Of a stretch of DNA of 64,000 bases, positions 25,680 to 37,128 are shown piece by piece. Numbering within the stretch: position 1 is the first letter of the stretch; each line of letters starts with the position of its first letter. Made by a program: the position numbers and the translations under genes. The notes beneath the pieces were generated by a model that saw only the letters and a program-made list of their open reading frames with translations, was not told the DNA's origin and ran no database searches. This DNA comes from Trebouxia sp. TZW2008 (taxonomy: Eukaryota > Chlorophyta > Trebouxiophyceae > Trebouxiales > Trebouxiaceae): NCBI GenBank assembly GCA_002118135.1, contig BDIU01000192.1, positions 1-64,000 on the forward strand, given 5' to 3'.

Positions 25680-28600
25680 ATGAGCCATCAGACTCGACCT
25701 GCGCTTACGAACGCCGTCCCCAACGCCTGCTGCCGCGAGCCTGTGCCTCGAGTCAGCTTTCGTGCTGCCAGGACCCTTCGAGCGCCCCAGTCTAGCAGAA
25801 AGCAGAAAGCACGGCTGACTATTTTGGCTGCTCTCTCAGACAAAAGGCCTTATGCTGACTATGCAACAGGAAGGGTGTATATGTCAGCAGTGAACAGCAA
25901 GAAGGTATGTCACCTTTTGTCTGCCCTTGCATGATACTGTCTGGACTTCACCCTGACCGAGTCACAATTCACACAGGTTGGCGAGATCAGAGAGGAGCTG
26001 GTCAAGCGCAAAGCAGATACTACAGGAACCAAAGTGCAGCTTGTTGATAGGCTATTCCACCTGATGCAGACAGAAGCAGCTGACATGCAAGCTTCTGCAC
26101 AGATGCATGCTCAGGCCCCACCCCATCCTGTTGAGCAGATCCAGCGCCCTGCTAGAACACTGGCTGAAATGGGGTCCAAGCTCTCACTGCGCAGCATATC
26201 TGCAAGAGCAACTCAAGCACAGCGTGCTGCAAAGCTACAAGGCGTGTCATCAGTGTCATCAACTCCCAGTTTGACAAAGTCGCAAGACAAGGCCTTGCCT
26301 GAGCCTCAGCAACAGCTGCCAGGCTACTCTGCTGCTCAAGCTGTGCGCAAGGTTCTGATCAAGCGAGTTGCGCAGGCGAAGCAGAAGCAGCGCTCAGATG
26401 CCGCACACCTGCAGCAGCAGCAGCAGCAGCAAGAGCTGCAGGCACAGCAGGACTCTTTTGACCAAGCTGATGTAGTAGTAGACCATGATGGCAGGACTGA
26501 GCACGCGCAAACTTCAGCTACATCACCTCCAGGAGTTCTGTCTGAGCCAGTGCAGCCGCGTGCTCAAAAGCCCTGGGACTCCCCAGCTGGTCAGGCTGTT
26601 CAGCAAGAGCCAGAAGGCAATCAGTTGCAACAGCATCAAGCATGTCAATGGCCTGAACAACAGCCCAATTCAGAACAGCCAATTTCACCCCACTCTCTTG
26701 CACAACAGCCCCTCTCTCAAGAGATAGTCACTGGTCAGCAGCTAAACAAAGCTGTGCAAAGAGAGTATGACCCTTGGTTTGCTGATCCAGACCATGAGCC
26801 TGGTGTAAAGTCGCGCCACCTGGCAGATTCAGCAAGTACTGCCTCGTCTGAACTGGCAGAACTCCCTCAAGTTGTGTCTGAGCCAGTGCAACAGCGTGCT
26901 CAGATGCCCTGGAACTGCTCACCTGATCAGGCTGTTGAGCAAGAGGCAAAAGTAAGCCAGCTGCAACAGCAGGAAGCACAGCAAGTCCTTGCACAACAGC
27001 CGCTTTCACCACAGTCTCTTGCAGAACAGCGCCTTTCTCAAGAGTCAGTCAATGGTCAGCAGCAAGACAGTGCCGTGCAACAAGAGTACGACCGTTGGTT
27101 TGATGATCCTGACTACGAGCCTGATCCAGACTTGCCTGACACTGCAGAGCTCCCTGATGATGCGGAGCGTCAAGACAGCCATGCATTTGCCTCAACAAGT
27201 GACAGTAGCAGCAGCAGCAGCAACAAACGCACCAGGAGTCGTGGCCGCAGCAGCGACCGCAGGCACAGCAGCAAAAAGGGCGGCAGCGTCAGCTATGACA
27301 GCAGAAGATTGTGGAAAGCCAGTGAAGACGAGGAGCTCACAGTGAACAGCAATGGCACAGGCATGCAGATTTCCTTCCTGGGCACTGCTGGCAAGCCGGG
27401 CTGCAGAACAAGGTCTGCTTTGAAGGCCTGTACAAATCTGCCTGGTGCACTTGTACAGTGGCTTCTCCTTGTAACCACTGCTTTGATTCCCAAAAAAACT
27501 GTCCTTGTATTGCATTGTCCTTTGTCAGAGGTGCTGCAGGCAGAGTGCATTGACTGCACCACTGCATTGTGCTTACATCACACATGTCCTTACAATTGAA
27601 CTTACTGTGCATCTATGATGTCAGTACGTGTCACCAGGCATGGTTGGGAATTTTGAGCTGTTTTGGATGTCATGATGCCTGTTGTTGACACTGTTTTTGT
27701 ACTGGTACATCATGATTGGCGTAGTCATGAGCCTTTGGTCATGTCTGTGGTTTCTTCCCAGGGCTTCTGTGGTTACAGGAGAGCTCGTTGGTGATGTGTG
27801 TGTCTTCGGCTTGACCCTTTTGTGGTTGCAGGAGCCAAAATTGTGTGGCTATCAGGACACAGCAGGCGGTCATGCTGTTCAACTGCGGGGAGGATGTGCA
27901 ACGCCAACTCATGGCACAGCCTCAGATTACACATGGTCGCATCAACCGCATCTTCATCACAGACCTCAGCAGTGCAAACATCAATGGCCTCGCAGGTGAT
28001 TCTGTAGTGATAATGCCGATGTAAGTTATGTTTAGCACAGATGCTAGGTGTTTGTGGCACAGGCAAGGGTTGCTGAGCTTTGCGCCATGGACTGTACACA
28101 TGCAATCATTGACACTAAGCAAGCATGCAGCTACGGTTTGTATGCATCACGCATAACGCATTGCAAACATCATATACAGCTATGATCTGCGTGCATGCGT
28201 CCCGGCACCATTGCTTCAGCAAGTGTAGCCTTTGGCGCTCAGTGTCTGATGTTGAGCTAATGCATGTTCAGATCAAACCTGGACACCTGCATGCATAGAT
28301 GCATCAGCTGAATATGTATTAGTTTGCTTGGGCCTACCCGTACATGTCCTGATCATATACTCAGCGCCATTGCATCTAGGTCAAGCACAGTATTGAATTG
28401 CTCCCCCTGAGTTGCAGGCTTGTTGATTACGCTGAGCTGGTCACGTGAGCAGGAGTCCGAGGACGCCAGTATTCCAGTTCACGTATATGGCCCGCCTGGC
28501 ATAGCTCAATACATCAGGTGAGTCACTCTCTGCCTCCAAACTCCCTTGCATCTTGCTTGATACAGACATCACACAAGACTGTTGGCTCACAGAATCAGGG

Positions 28601-31600
28601 TGAGGCATACCGATGACCTACCTCGCGTTTGCACGGCTATAGGTGTCAATCATTCAACCAGTACTGTGATTTCTTCTAGAGAATGCTGCTTGAGCGCTTG
28701 AGCTCTTGGTTGTACTGCATCTCAGGCTAACAGGAAGCACAAGGGCTTTATTTATGCTTGATGTCTGTTGAGTCCATCAATGGGCTTTTGCAGTCTAGGA
28801 ATGTTACAGTGAGTGCAGGCAGGTCTTGGTGTGCTTCGTGCTGCCACTCCCTGCTGAAGCAAGCCATGTGACGTACTGGGCAGTGTGCCTTGCTGCAAAG
28901 ATTTAATGTTGCTTTCAGACATGCGGTTCATACTTCCCATCAGACATGCGCTTCATGATTCCCATCTTGTTGCATGAGCTGTTCACAGAATCTTGTGACA
29001 CAGTCCTACAGCGCCTTCAACAGGCCAGAAGAATATGATATTAGGCTCCCAAATCAGTCAGTGCGCCTTACTGCAGGTATGTGATGCTGCTATCAGACAC
29101 ACGCTTCATGACCCCCATCTTAGGGCATGAGCTGTTTGCACAGCCTTGCAAAACAACCCAGAGCGCCTTGAAGTTGCCTCACAAAAGTTCCACATGTACC
29201 AAATCAGTTAGTGTGCTTTGCTGCAGAGACATGATGCTGCTATCAGACACGCGCTTCCTGATTCCTATCTTGGTGCATGAGCTATTTGCACAGCCTTGCA
29301 AGACAAACCCAGAGCGCCTTCAAGTTGCCTCAGAAAGATCCCCTCTGTACAAAGTCAGAGTCCCACCTGATCAGCTCAATCCTGAGGGCTGGTATGACGG
29401 TTTCATGACTGCTGATTTCCTCAGAGATAAGAACAGGAGGTTGAACAAAAGGACAGATCTGAGGGCGAGCACAAAGCCAATGAAGCTGCCGCCGCCTGGT
29501 ATGTTCCCCTGCCTCACTCACAGAGAGATGGAGTAGTCCTACATGCTTTAGCCAGCCAACAAGGCTGATTGCATGTGCCACATAAGGGCAATGACTATAT
29601 GTCGATGAGGTTCAGGCAGTCTATGATAGATGACACCACGTTTTGTCAATTTGCAGCTGACACTGATATTTGTGCTGCTGTCAGAAGACTGTCCAGCTAA
29701 GTTACAATTCCATTGATGCAGTCAGCTGTGATTGCGAGCCTGACAGATAGCAATGGAGTGCATTTAAAGTCTGCCTTATGGGTCTAAATCTTTTGCCAGA
29801 ATCTCCCTGCATTCCTTCAAGATTTGTAAAGATGATTTTGACGCGCCGCAACTGCTCAAGTGGCTACAAACTTGTCAGAGGCAATGATAGATGTGTTTGC
29901 TGGCCAGAAATGTGGGATTGGCACTTTTATTTTCCATCAAAATTTTGGGTTATACGCTGCAGATCCATGGGCGTGTGCGCAAAGAATGGATGAGTTTTTT
30001 GACAGTTGCTAACTAGAGTGATGAAGCTGCTGTTGCTTGCAGGCAATCCTCAGCGGCAGGACTTGTCAGTGCAAGACATGAGCTGGACCATCTACTGTGA
30101 CCATGAGACGGTGGTGACAGCTTTCCCACTGTCAAAGGATGCACTCAACCTATCCCACTGGCAATCACAACATCAGCAAATTGGATACACTTTGCAGGAA
30201 GCTGACAGGTAGGTAGATGCCAAAATGCAGACTGCAGTAATTTCTCTTTGTGACCACAGCACTGTAGCTCCATGATGCGCTGTGTAATGACCAGTGCAAA
30301 CGCCTCATACAGTCGGCTGATCAGCTGCCTGTCCCTTGCAACTGCCCTTGCTGCTCCTTGACATTTGCATGAACCTGACATTGCTTTGTGTCGCAAAGCT
30401 GCCAGGGCAACATTGAGTCAGTTCCCCCGCTGCATCATCTGATCGCCAGCAGTGAAATATTGCTGATGTTGTGGAGGGCTGGCAGGCTGGATGTGTTGAA
30501 GGACCTAGCACTGCATTTTGGCCCCTGACAGACCCTCTTGCCACCTCTGACATCAATGTTTGCAAGCAGTGAGATGTGGCTGCTTCTGCAATCAACCTGC
30601 CTGCAGACCATGAGTTGTTGCAGCTGTGTGCAGAGCTGGCAGTCTGGACGTGGCAAAGCCCCAGGTCCAATGTATGTCAATGTTGTGCAAGGTCAACGGC
30701 CAGTGTCAAATGGGCTTGTCAGCTGCATGTCACACGCAGTTGGTTTCGCCCCCTCGTCCATCAGCCTGATTGCATTCAAGCAGAAATGTGTTGCTGGTGT
30801 GGTGCAGGGCTGGCAGCCTAGATGTGGTGAAGGCCCAAGAGCTTGGGGTACCCCCAGGTAGAGCCTACGCTTCTCTCAAGGAAGGGGAAGCAGTATTGGC
30901 CGAAGGTCAGTCCCGTCTTGTTATCACCCTTACTTGTGTGCCTGTCATGTCTTGCATCATAGGTCTATGGCTTGTCTTGACTCACAATGAATGCGTGGGA
31001 AATATTCCGTAACTTCAAACTTTGTGTCTACTTGGCTTTTGACATTTGCTGGGTTTCATGTTGTGGAAAGGGGTAAGCATGCTGCTCCCAAACGCAATGA
31101 AGCAGCCTGTGCACCACTCAGTCCCTGGTTCTATAACACAGCTGCAGAACACTCATCTGTCTCAAGTTGTGCCTTCAATGTGGCACAAACCCTCTTGTTG
31201 TTTCTCTCTTCTTGTCTTTCGTCATACAATTTTCTTTTGTCTTGAGCTGGGTCACACGACCATGTCCAAAAGATGCAAATGGTGGTCATACTGGTGCAGA
31301 TGGGACATGGGTGCAGCCTGAGCAGGTGGTCGCGCCCGACCAGCAGGGCCGCTGCATTGCAATTCTAGGGGGCGACTCAAACAGCCTTGCCGCTGCCCTG
31401 CCCTGGACCCAACATGCACACATTTTAGTCCTCAACACAGACTTGCAGGTGAGCCGAACAAACTGCGCTGTGGGTTGTGAAAGCCCATAACTTTTGTTTG
31501 TATCCAACTGTTGTCAAAGATCAGAGTCTTGTTTGGGTGCACTGTAATCCTGGGGCCCAATTCCAACAGCCTTGCAGATTCCCTCCCTGGAGACCTACAT

Positions 31601-32805
31601 GCACACAGCTGAGTCCTCAAAGCAGCTCTGCAGGCAAGCTGGGTTTGATTTTGTTGGCCAGAGTGTCTGTCCGAGATGATTTTGTGTAAAGTGCTGACGT
31701 ATTGCCTATTCAACAGATCTAGAGGGTGAAGGAAGAACTGCAGACGCAAAAACAAAGTGGGCAAAGAGACTTTGTAAGGCATGACATAATCTAGCAGAAC
31801 CCCAGCAATCTGAAATGGTCAACAGCCAGACATGCAAATCTGTATAGATGTTCATCAGTTCTCAGAGCGTCTCTAGACATGTCAGAGCTGTGAGAGTACA
31901 GTTGACAAACACCAAGAGATGGTGTTGGCTTTCAACAATTGAAAGTATTTGTGGCAAGGCATGTCTACTGCATATCCACACTGCTGCTTTGTGCTGTGCG
32001 TGAGGCACACTTTCAACACAAGTGCTGAAAAGTGTAATGCTTATCATCATTGTGAAGGAAGCTAATGACATGGCAGGTGCAGCATAGCGGTGACAGGACA
32101 GCAACAGCGCGCACAGCCATGGCAGCTTGTTGCACATACTGAAGTGTGTTAGATGTGGTGAGTGGCAAGTGTGTTGCAGGAGCAGGATGGCAGTGAGGCA
32201 ACAACAGCGGTGGGCACAGCCATTGCAGAGGTGGCCACAGCTGCCAAGGCTGAGCAGCTGCTACTGACCAAGCTGAGTGATGACAAGCCCACCATCAATG
32301 AGCTTGTCAGGCAAGTTTTGTAGTTCTTGAATGGGCATTTCTGCGTCTGCATGCACTGTAGCTTGAAAAGCTGAGTGACCACAAGACCGGCATCAGTGAC
32401 CTTTTTAGGCAGATATAGCAATCCATTGTATCATGCTTGCATGCGTTGTGCACTTTTGCATATGGTCCACGTTCAGAGGATTGCCTGCCAATTTCTGGTT
32501 GTGATGCAATGCACACACTTGCTGATCAAGCTGAGCGATGACGCGAGGAGCTTGTTACTGTTGCGATTCTTTGATGTAACATCAGCTGTGCATCTCTTAA
32601 GGATATGCCTGCTGCCTTCACATGCGGTGAATGTGCCATACAACAGCAGGCACCCAGTGTTCACATCAAGGCAATGCCAGAGATGACTTGACGTCTGATT
32701 GTTGGCTCGTCTTGACTTTGCAGGCACATAAGAACAGTGTGCCAAGATTCAGTCACAGTTGTGCCAGCACAGGACCATATGGTGCTGTGTCTGGACAGGA
32801 GATAG
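25680..32805 (+). CDS. SAP-domain RNase Z-like protein, metal ligands lost
   Basis: Ten exons: 25680-25904, 25977-27412, 27832-27995, 28418-28517, 29227-29498, 30043-30208, 30808-30905, 31300-31448, 32180-32310, 32724-32805. Phases close to 940 residues; the last intron is GC-AG. Residues 1 to ~60 look like a plastid transit peptide. Residues 76-106 are a SAP motif (REELVKRKADTTGTK). Next come a Gln-rich linker with a ~110-residue internal repeat and a Ser/Arg patch. From ~538 on it follows RNase Z in order: ISFLGTAG, LFNCGEDVQRQL, FIT-x8-NGLAG, IPVHVYGPPGIAQYI, the exosite-like GVPPGRAYASLKEGEAVL, then GRCIAILGGDS and LLLTKLS. HxHxDH is replaced by D598-L-S-S-A-N603. HEAT is LNTD (865-868). 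The late His is K901. Only Asp846 of the ligands remains. It is likely a plastid tRNA-binding pseudoenzyme rather than a nuclease. Confidence 0.85.
26530..27130 (+). repeat. Two-unit internal coding repeat in Gln-rich linker
   Basis: Two units of ~110 residues each begin with SEPVQxRAQ and end with an aromatic-acidic motif (EYDPWFADPDHEP and EYDRWFDDPDYEP). The DNA repeats as well as the protein, so this is a recent in-frame duplication. Confidence 0.8.
28887..29226 (+). repeat. Two tandem copies of exon 5 start in intron 4
   Basis: Blocks at 28887-29020 and 29066-29187 are close copies of the beginning of the RNase Z-like exon 5 (29216-29335), each with the preceding CTGCAG-type acceptor region. 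The nearer copy keeps an acceptor (AG at 29075-29076) and an uninterrupted frame into exon 5. Using that acceptor would add exactly 50 codons. The farther copy has a degraded acceptor and an in-frame stop. Confidence 0.85.
30467..30667 (+). repeat. Two degraded copies of exon 7 start in intron 6
   Basis: Segments 30467-30531 and 30623-30667 match the start of exon 7 (30800-30870): GGGCTGGCAG followed by a CTGGATGTG-like stretch and an AAG-rich continuation. Both lie in the intron upstream of the functional exon. Confidence 0.65.
31535..31633 (+). repeat. Degraded copy of exon 8 end in intron 8
   Basis: This matches exon 8 (31349-31448) over about 100 bases, including CAACAGCCTTGC, CATGCACACA, AGTCCTCAA and the terminal CTGCAGG or TTGCAGG donor edge. 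It lies downstream of the functional exon. Confidence 0.7.
32361..32556 (+). repeat. Two degraded copies of exon 9 end in intron 9
   Basis: Segments 32361-32411 and 32519-32556 repeat the exon 9 end (32259-32314). The shared core is AAGCTGAG(T/C)GA followed by (in the first) an ATCA-TGA core and a final AGGCA. They lie between exon 9 and the last exon. Confidence 0.65.
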
Positions 32806-34062
32806 GCAGTGTGACCGCTTGAAGCTGTACTGCATTTCTAGTTGCTCTGCTTGAGTATTGCGTACTTTGTCTTGGCTTTCTGTAAGTGTGTGCAATCTTC
32901 TTTTCTGTTCTGCCATCAAGCCTTATTTTGTTGCTTGTTTTTAGCCCTTGACCAAGCTGCAGCAGCAGTTGAGCACCTTGCATCTTGAATTCTAGTGAAT
33001 GCTGGTGGCTTACCTGGACAGGCAATTTACTTCCTTGGCCTCAGGCCGCAACCAACTGTTTTGACCAACTGTTGCTGCAATAAGGTCTGTGTAGAGTTGT
33101 CATGATAGGGACAACGCTCAAACAACTTCAACCTGTGCTAGCAGTGAGCGCTTGAATGTTCTGCAAAGGTATTTTACATGCAAGTGTCAACAAGGACAAA
33201 TGAATGAACGCCAGGCAAAATTTGTCAACAGGCCCTAACGGCATGTGACCGCATAGAGATGGCTGCGTATACAGACTGGCTATCTTTATAGCGCCTTGAA
33301 ATACTATGAGATGGCTCAAATGTCAGCTGCACAGCAGCAGAGCTCCAGCCTGCTCCATTAGCATATGATTTATGCTGGCCGAATGAATCAACAGTGCTGA
33401 TTGCGTACGTGTCTTAGACAATGTCAAACTTAGTGTCACGCCTGAATGGTGCATGATGATTGTCTGCCACCTGGCATGCCACATTTGAATCCTGGTTGTC
33501 ACTTGATTGCAGCTACTCATTGGATGCAGTAAATTGCACTTGGCACTACTTGTACTGAATCTGAGCCTTGTTTACATATGTGCTGGATTCCACATGTCAT
33601 GGATGATGTCAGAGATGTTGGTCTGCCTTCTGTACTGCCATTCTGATTGTCTGAACAGATGTTCCTGTCAAATCTGAAGTGGTGCATACAACAAGGTGCA
33701 TCAGGTGTGCATCCGTGAAACAGCGTTGCTACTCACAATGGCACTCAAAGGGGCAGGATGAGACACGCAATTCTGTGTGATGGCTGAGCCCAGACCCACT
33801 GCAAACAAAAACACAGTTCACCCGCCAAAACAAAGCTAGTGGGGCACAATCCCAGTTCTAGCCCGACAAAACTAGAACTTTGACTGGGTCAAGACATGAC
33901 TGCAGCTGCCACATACAAGCTCTGCTACAAATCGCATCTACCAGCTGTCAACAAGCTGGCCATGGCAAGTTCAGCTTGACACTGCTGAACTGCAGACAAA
34001 CTAAATCAGACAGAAGACAGCTGAGCATCTTGACAAAGCGATGCTGCAGCACTGTGGTGAAT
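32806..34062. other. Convergent intergenic region, 1.26 kb
   Basis: The 3' flanks of the RNase Z-like (+) and cold-shock (-) genes meet here. TGTAA at 32881-32885 could end the former. No ORF, RNA gene or strong repeat is visible in the remainder. Confidence 0.5.
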
Positions 34063-35171
34063 CTAGTAGCCACCGCCATAGCCACCCTGCTGGTAGCCTC
34101 CACCACCGCCGTAGCCACCCTGACCACCGTATCCACCACCACCTTGCTGATATCCTCCACCACCACCATATCCTCCTCCACCACCACCGTATCCTCCTCC
34201 GCCACCGCGAGAGTAACCACCACCACCGTAGCTACCGCCACCACGGCCTCCTCCACCACCACCATAGCCCATTTCTTGCCTGCCAGAGCCCTGAAAAGCA
34301 AAACAGGCAATGGGTGTGCTGAATCAGCCCAAAATGTACAAAATTCTCAGGGTTTGGCAACACACACCTGTCAGCGCAATCAAGAACTGGGTTCAATAGA
34401 ACAGATGGGTATTGCACAAAAGCTGCAGCATAACCATGGCAAAAACAGCCAAAGACCCAACACAGCAGACATGAATTGCTGCCATAACATTGCTGAAGTC
34501 TAAGCTTGTGCTTAAACAGCAATCAACTTTGCTGCCAGCGCCAACAACTCCAACAAATGACAACATCTGACATCGACTGACCTGAGGAGGAGCTCCGTTT
34601 GGACCTGTCACCTGGACGGCCTTTGTTCTGCCATCGTCACCAGACTCTAGGAAGTACTCAACTGGCTCACCCTCGGCGAGACTGCGGAAACCCTCGGCCT
34701 GGATGCTGGTCTACAAGACAACAAACAATGTCAGATAGACGTAGAAAGTGCTGCGCAGTCTGATGCTGTACTAGGGTCTGACGAAGCCGCCGGAGACTTA
34801 CTGTTGCAAAGGACAGGTGACATAGGCACGTGAGAATCAATTGTTGTAAACAAACGCAACGCAATGCAAAACGACAACGACTTGCAGAGCTTGAGTCGCA
34901 ACAACACCGCCAAGACCAAAAGGGCATGCGTCTCACCTGGTGCACAAACAAGTCCTCGCCCCCGGCATCAGGAGTGATAAAACCAAAACCTTTTGTTGCA
35001 TTGAACCTTGCAGTAAAGAGAGTACGTCAGAATGACAACGATCAGTAGCCCTGGAGGGTCGCCGTCGCCAGCTGTGATCCAGATCTACTGTCATGCAGAT
35101 CTAGCTGGAAGAGACATAAAGTTCATAAGTTCGTGATGTTACCACTTGACAGTTCCCTTGTCTTTTGACAT
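34063..35171 (-). CDS. Cold-shock-domain glycine-rich RNA-binding protein
   Basis: Exons are 35143-35171 (29 nt), 34937-35006, 34582-34710 and 34063-34290, all in phase, giving 151 residues. The product starts MSKDKGTVKW and continues FNATKGFGFITPD, the cold-shock RNP1, with RNP2 as DLFVH. The domain ends near VQVTGPNG. From about residue 90 the chain is nearly pure Gly-Tyr-Gly repeats with Arg and Gln (YQQGG). This is the layout of plant GRP2-type and algal NAB1-like proteins, which bind single-stranded RNA or DNA and tune translation or mRNA stability. There is no zinc knuckle. The start is certain because the tiny first exon completes the KW|FNATKGFG join. It is divergent with ribosomal protein eL29. 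Confidence 0.94.
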
Positions 35172-35485
35172 ATTGATTGGTCTGATACACGCAACGGAAT
35201 TCCCAAGTCAGCAAACGGGTGAAATCTACTAGTAAGCAACGCCACACTCCGATGCGACAACGTTTTGCACGGGCCAATTTTGGTTTTTGGTTTTGGCAAA
35301 ATTCGGCCTTTTTCCAAAGTACAGTCGAAAAGTATTGCACCACTTGCAAACGAACCCTTTCACTACAGATCTGCAAACCCTAGGGCGGCCGGCCCGTTGA
35401 CTTTCGACGGGGTCCGAAGTGAAGCTCTTTCTGTAAGCACAGCGTTTAAGGTGTCGACGCTCGCTCATCAGGACATCACACCACA
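35172..35485. promoter_or_regulatory. Shared divergent promoter, CSD protein and eL29
   Basis: Start codons are 314 bases apart. A telo-box (AAACCCTA, 35385-35392) sits ~94 bases before the eL29 ATG, next to a GC-rich GGCGGCCGGCCC stretch. Confidence 0.55.
35385..35392 (+). promoter_or_regulatory. Telo-box AAACCCTA upstream of eL29
   Basis: This is an exact telo-box, a motif enriched in plant ribosomal-protein promoters. Confidence 0.5.
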
Positions 35486-35836
35486 ATGGCAAAGTCAAAG
35501 AATCATACAGCGCACAATCAGAGCTACAAGGCACACAAGGGTGGTATCAAGAAGGTGAAGGCGCATAAATACGCATCAACAAGAGGGGTAAGCACTGCTT
35601 GCAGCCAATTGTCAAAGATTCGTGCGGTTCATGGATGTACTGACCTCTCTTGCTGTTGCTTGTTGCAGATGGACCCCAAGTTCCTACGGAATCAGGTAAA
35701 TTTAGCAAACTTTGTGGTGTCAGGCTACCTCCTGCTACCTGTTGCAGCCTTTGTTGACTTGCTCATGCTTATTGTGCAGAGATATGCAAAGAAGAAGAAC
35801 CCAGGCGGCAAGCACGGCTCATCTGGCACCGTATAG
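35486..35836 (+). CDS. RPL29: 60S ribosomal protein eL29
   Basis: Exons are 35486-35587, 35669-35695 and 35780-35836, giving 61 residues. The N-terminus [21 protein letters not shown] and the block [14 protein letters not shown] are diagnostic of eukaryotic eL29, a small, very basic protein on the cytosolic large subunit. Its length matches the ~60-residue plant and fungal forms. The middle exon is only 27 nt (nine codons, MDPKFLRNQ). Confidence 0.97.
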   Translation: MAKSKNHTAHNQSYKAHKGGIKKVKAHKYASTRGVSTACSQLSKIRAVHGCTDLSCCCLLQMDPKFLRNQVNLANFVVSGYLLLPVAAFVDLLMLIVQRYAKKKNPGGKHGSSGTV

Positions 35837-35878
35837 GCTTTCTCTGCTTAGTTGACACCGTTAGCGCCCATAGAGCTG

Positions 35879-35904
35879 TGTAAATCTGTGTCAGGCACCT
35901 GTAA
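35879..35904 (+). terminator. TGTAA poly(A) signals for eL29
   Basis: Two TGTAA motifs (35879 and 35900) lie 43-68 bases after the stop codon. Confidence 0.55.
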
Positions 35905-37128
35905 CATAGCATGATGCACAATATTACTGAGCACGTGTTTGTGCACCTTTGTGCATCCAATGCAAGTACTGTGTACCAGATTTGCATGTTTAGTCTGCAT
36001 CACCAGAGATGCTCTGCAGTGCTTATCAGCTCATCATTACACCACACCTTAAACCATCACATCATCAGCTCGGCACAGCACAGCTCAGCTCCAGCTGCAC
36101 AGAGATAGCACAGGGAGGAATTCGCAGCAGGACCTTGCAAAGACTTGCTCCAGCTGGCTTTCTGGACAGGAGCGTAGATGCTACGCCTGAGCAGGGCGCA
36201 CAATAGCTGTACCTGACGTGCAGCAAGCAGTTGTTTCCTTCAGACCAGGCCAGGATACCAGCACTTGGATCAAGCTGTTGTAGAGCAGCCTGCTATAGGA
36301 TGTTTTTGACAACAAATGAAGCTCCAAAACAGCCCTGCTGCCAAGCTTCATAGCATCAACATCTGCTAAGGGGAAGCTTTGCAAGGCAGCCAAATGCAAA
36401 TGCAGGCTTTTTATTGCACAGACAGCTTGCTTGTGCATATGCATCCACAGGCTGTGCATAAAATATCATGCAATCGTTGCTCAAGTGCATTGCTGCCTAC
36501 CGCATGATCACATGTCTGCATGAGCAATGTAACAGCAGAGCTCGTCGCCTGTTGCAACATTTCGCACAAGTGAAGACTTTACCCAGACACCAATTCACCT
36601 GTCAGCAACAGTCAGCGGATGCAAGAGTCTCGCGGTGACACTCGCTCGTACTCAAAGCCATTTGGCAAAGGAAGCAATTGTAGGGCAAAGTATGGCTGAC
36701 ACACTGTCAGCATTCTGCAGTGTGAGCACAGATGTTACAGGGCAAAATTAATTGGCTCTCTGACACGTAGCTGGCATACCCTTTTCATGCGCCCCGTTAC
36801 AACAGAGCGTCCAGGGCTTGCCTTGTGCAGATTTGGACCTGAGAGCATCTCCCTCAGTGCTGTGAATCATAGTGTTTCTTACATCGCTGCAACTTGACGT
36901 AAATCATGACAACCATCTGGTGGCCTGCAAAAGTGCAGTGAAGGTTGGACCAGGTGTGCACACACTAAAGCATTGTGGGAACCCCGACACACATTTGCTG
37001 TTATTATTGAACGTCAATGCAAAATTAGTTATGTCAACTGAGAGCGCCAAGCAGCGCCACAGAGTCAGTAAACACTAAAATGCTGCAGAAACCACAGACA
37101 ACAAAGTCGCTCAAATTTCAAAACTCTG
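35905..37128. other. Convergent intergenic region
   Basis: It lies between the 3' ends of eL29 (+) and the cyclophilin gene (-). A TTACA at 36879-36883 is a TGTAA on the minus strand and could end the latter. No gene is supported. Confidence 0.5.

Noticed and set aside
29081..29536. 151-codon open frame taken as a separate gene
   Set aside because: It is exon 5 of the RNase Z-like gene plus its in-frame upstream copy, not a separate gene.
34041..34322. Long open frames antisense to the glycine-rich tail of the cold-shock protein
   Set aside because: They are His/Ser and Thr/Val shadows of GGN-type codons and lack independent signals.
36181..36459. 92-aa minus-strand ORF
   Set aside because: Composition is noncoding-like, with no motif or splice partners.
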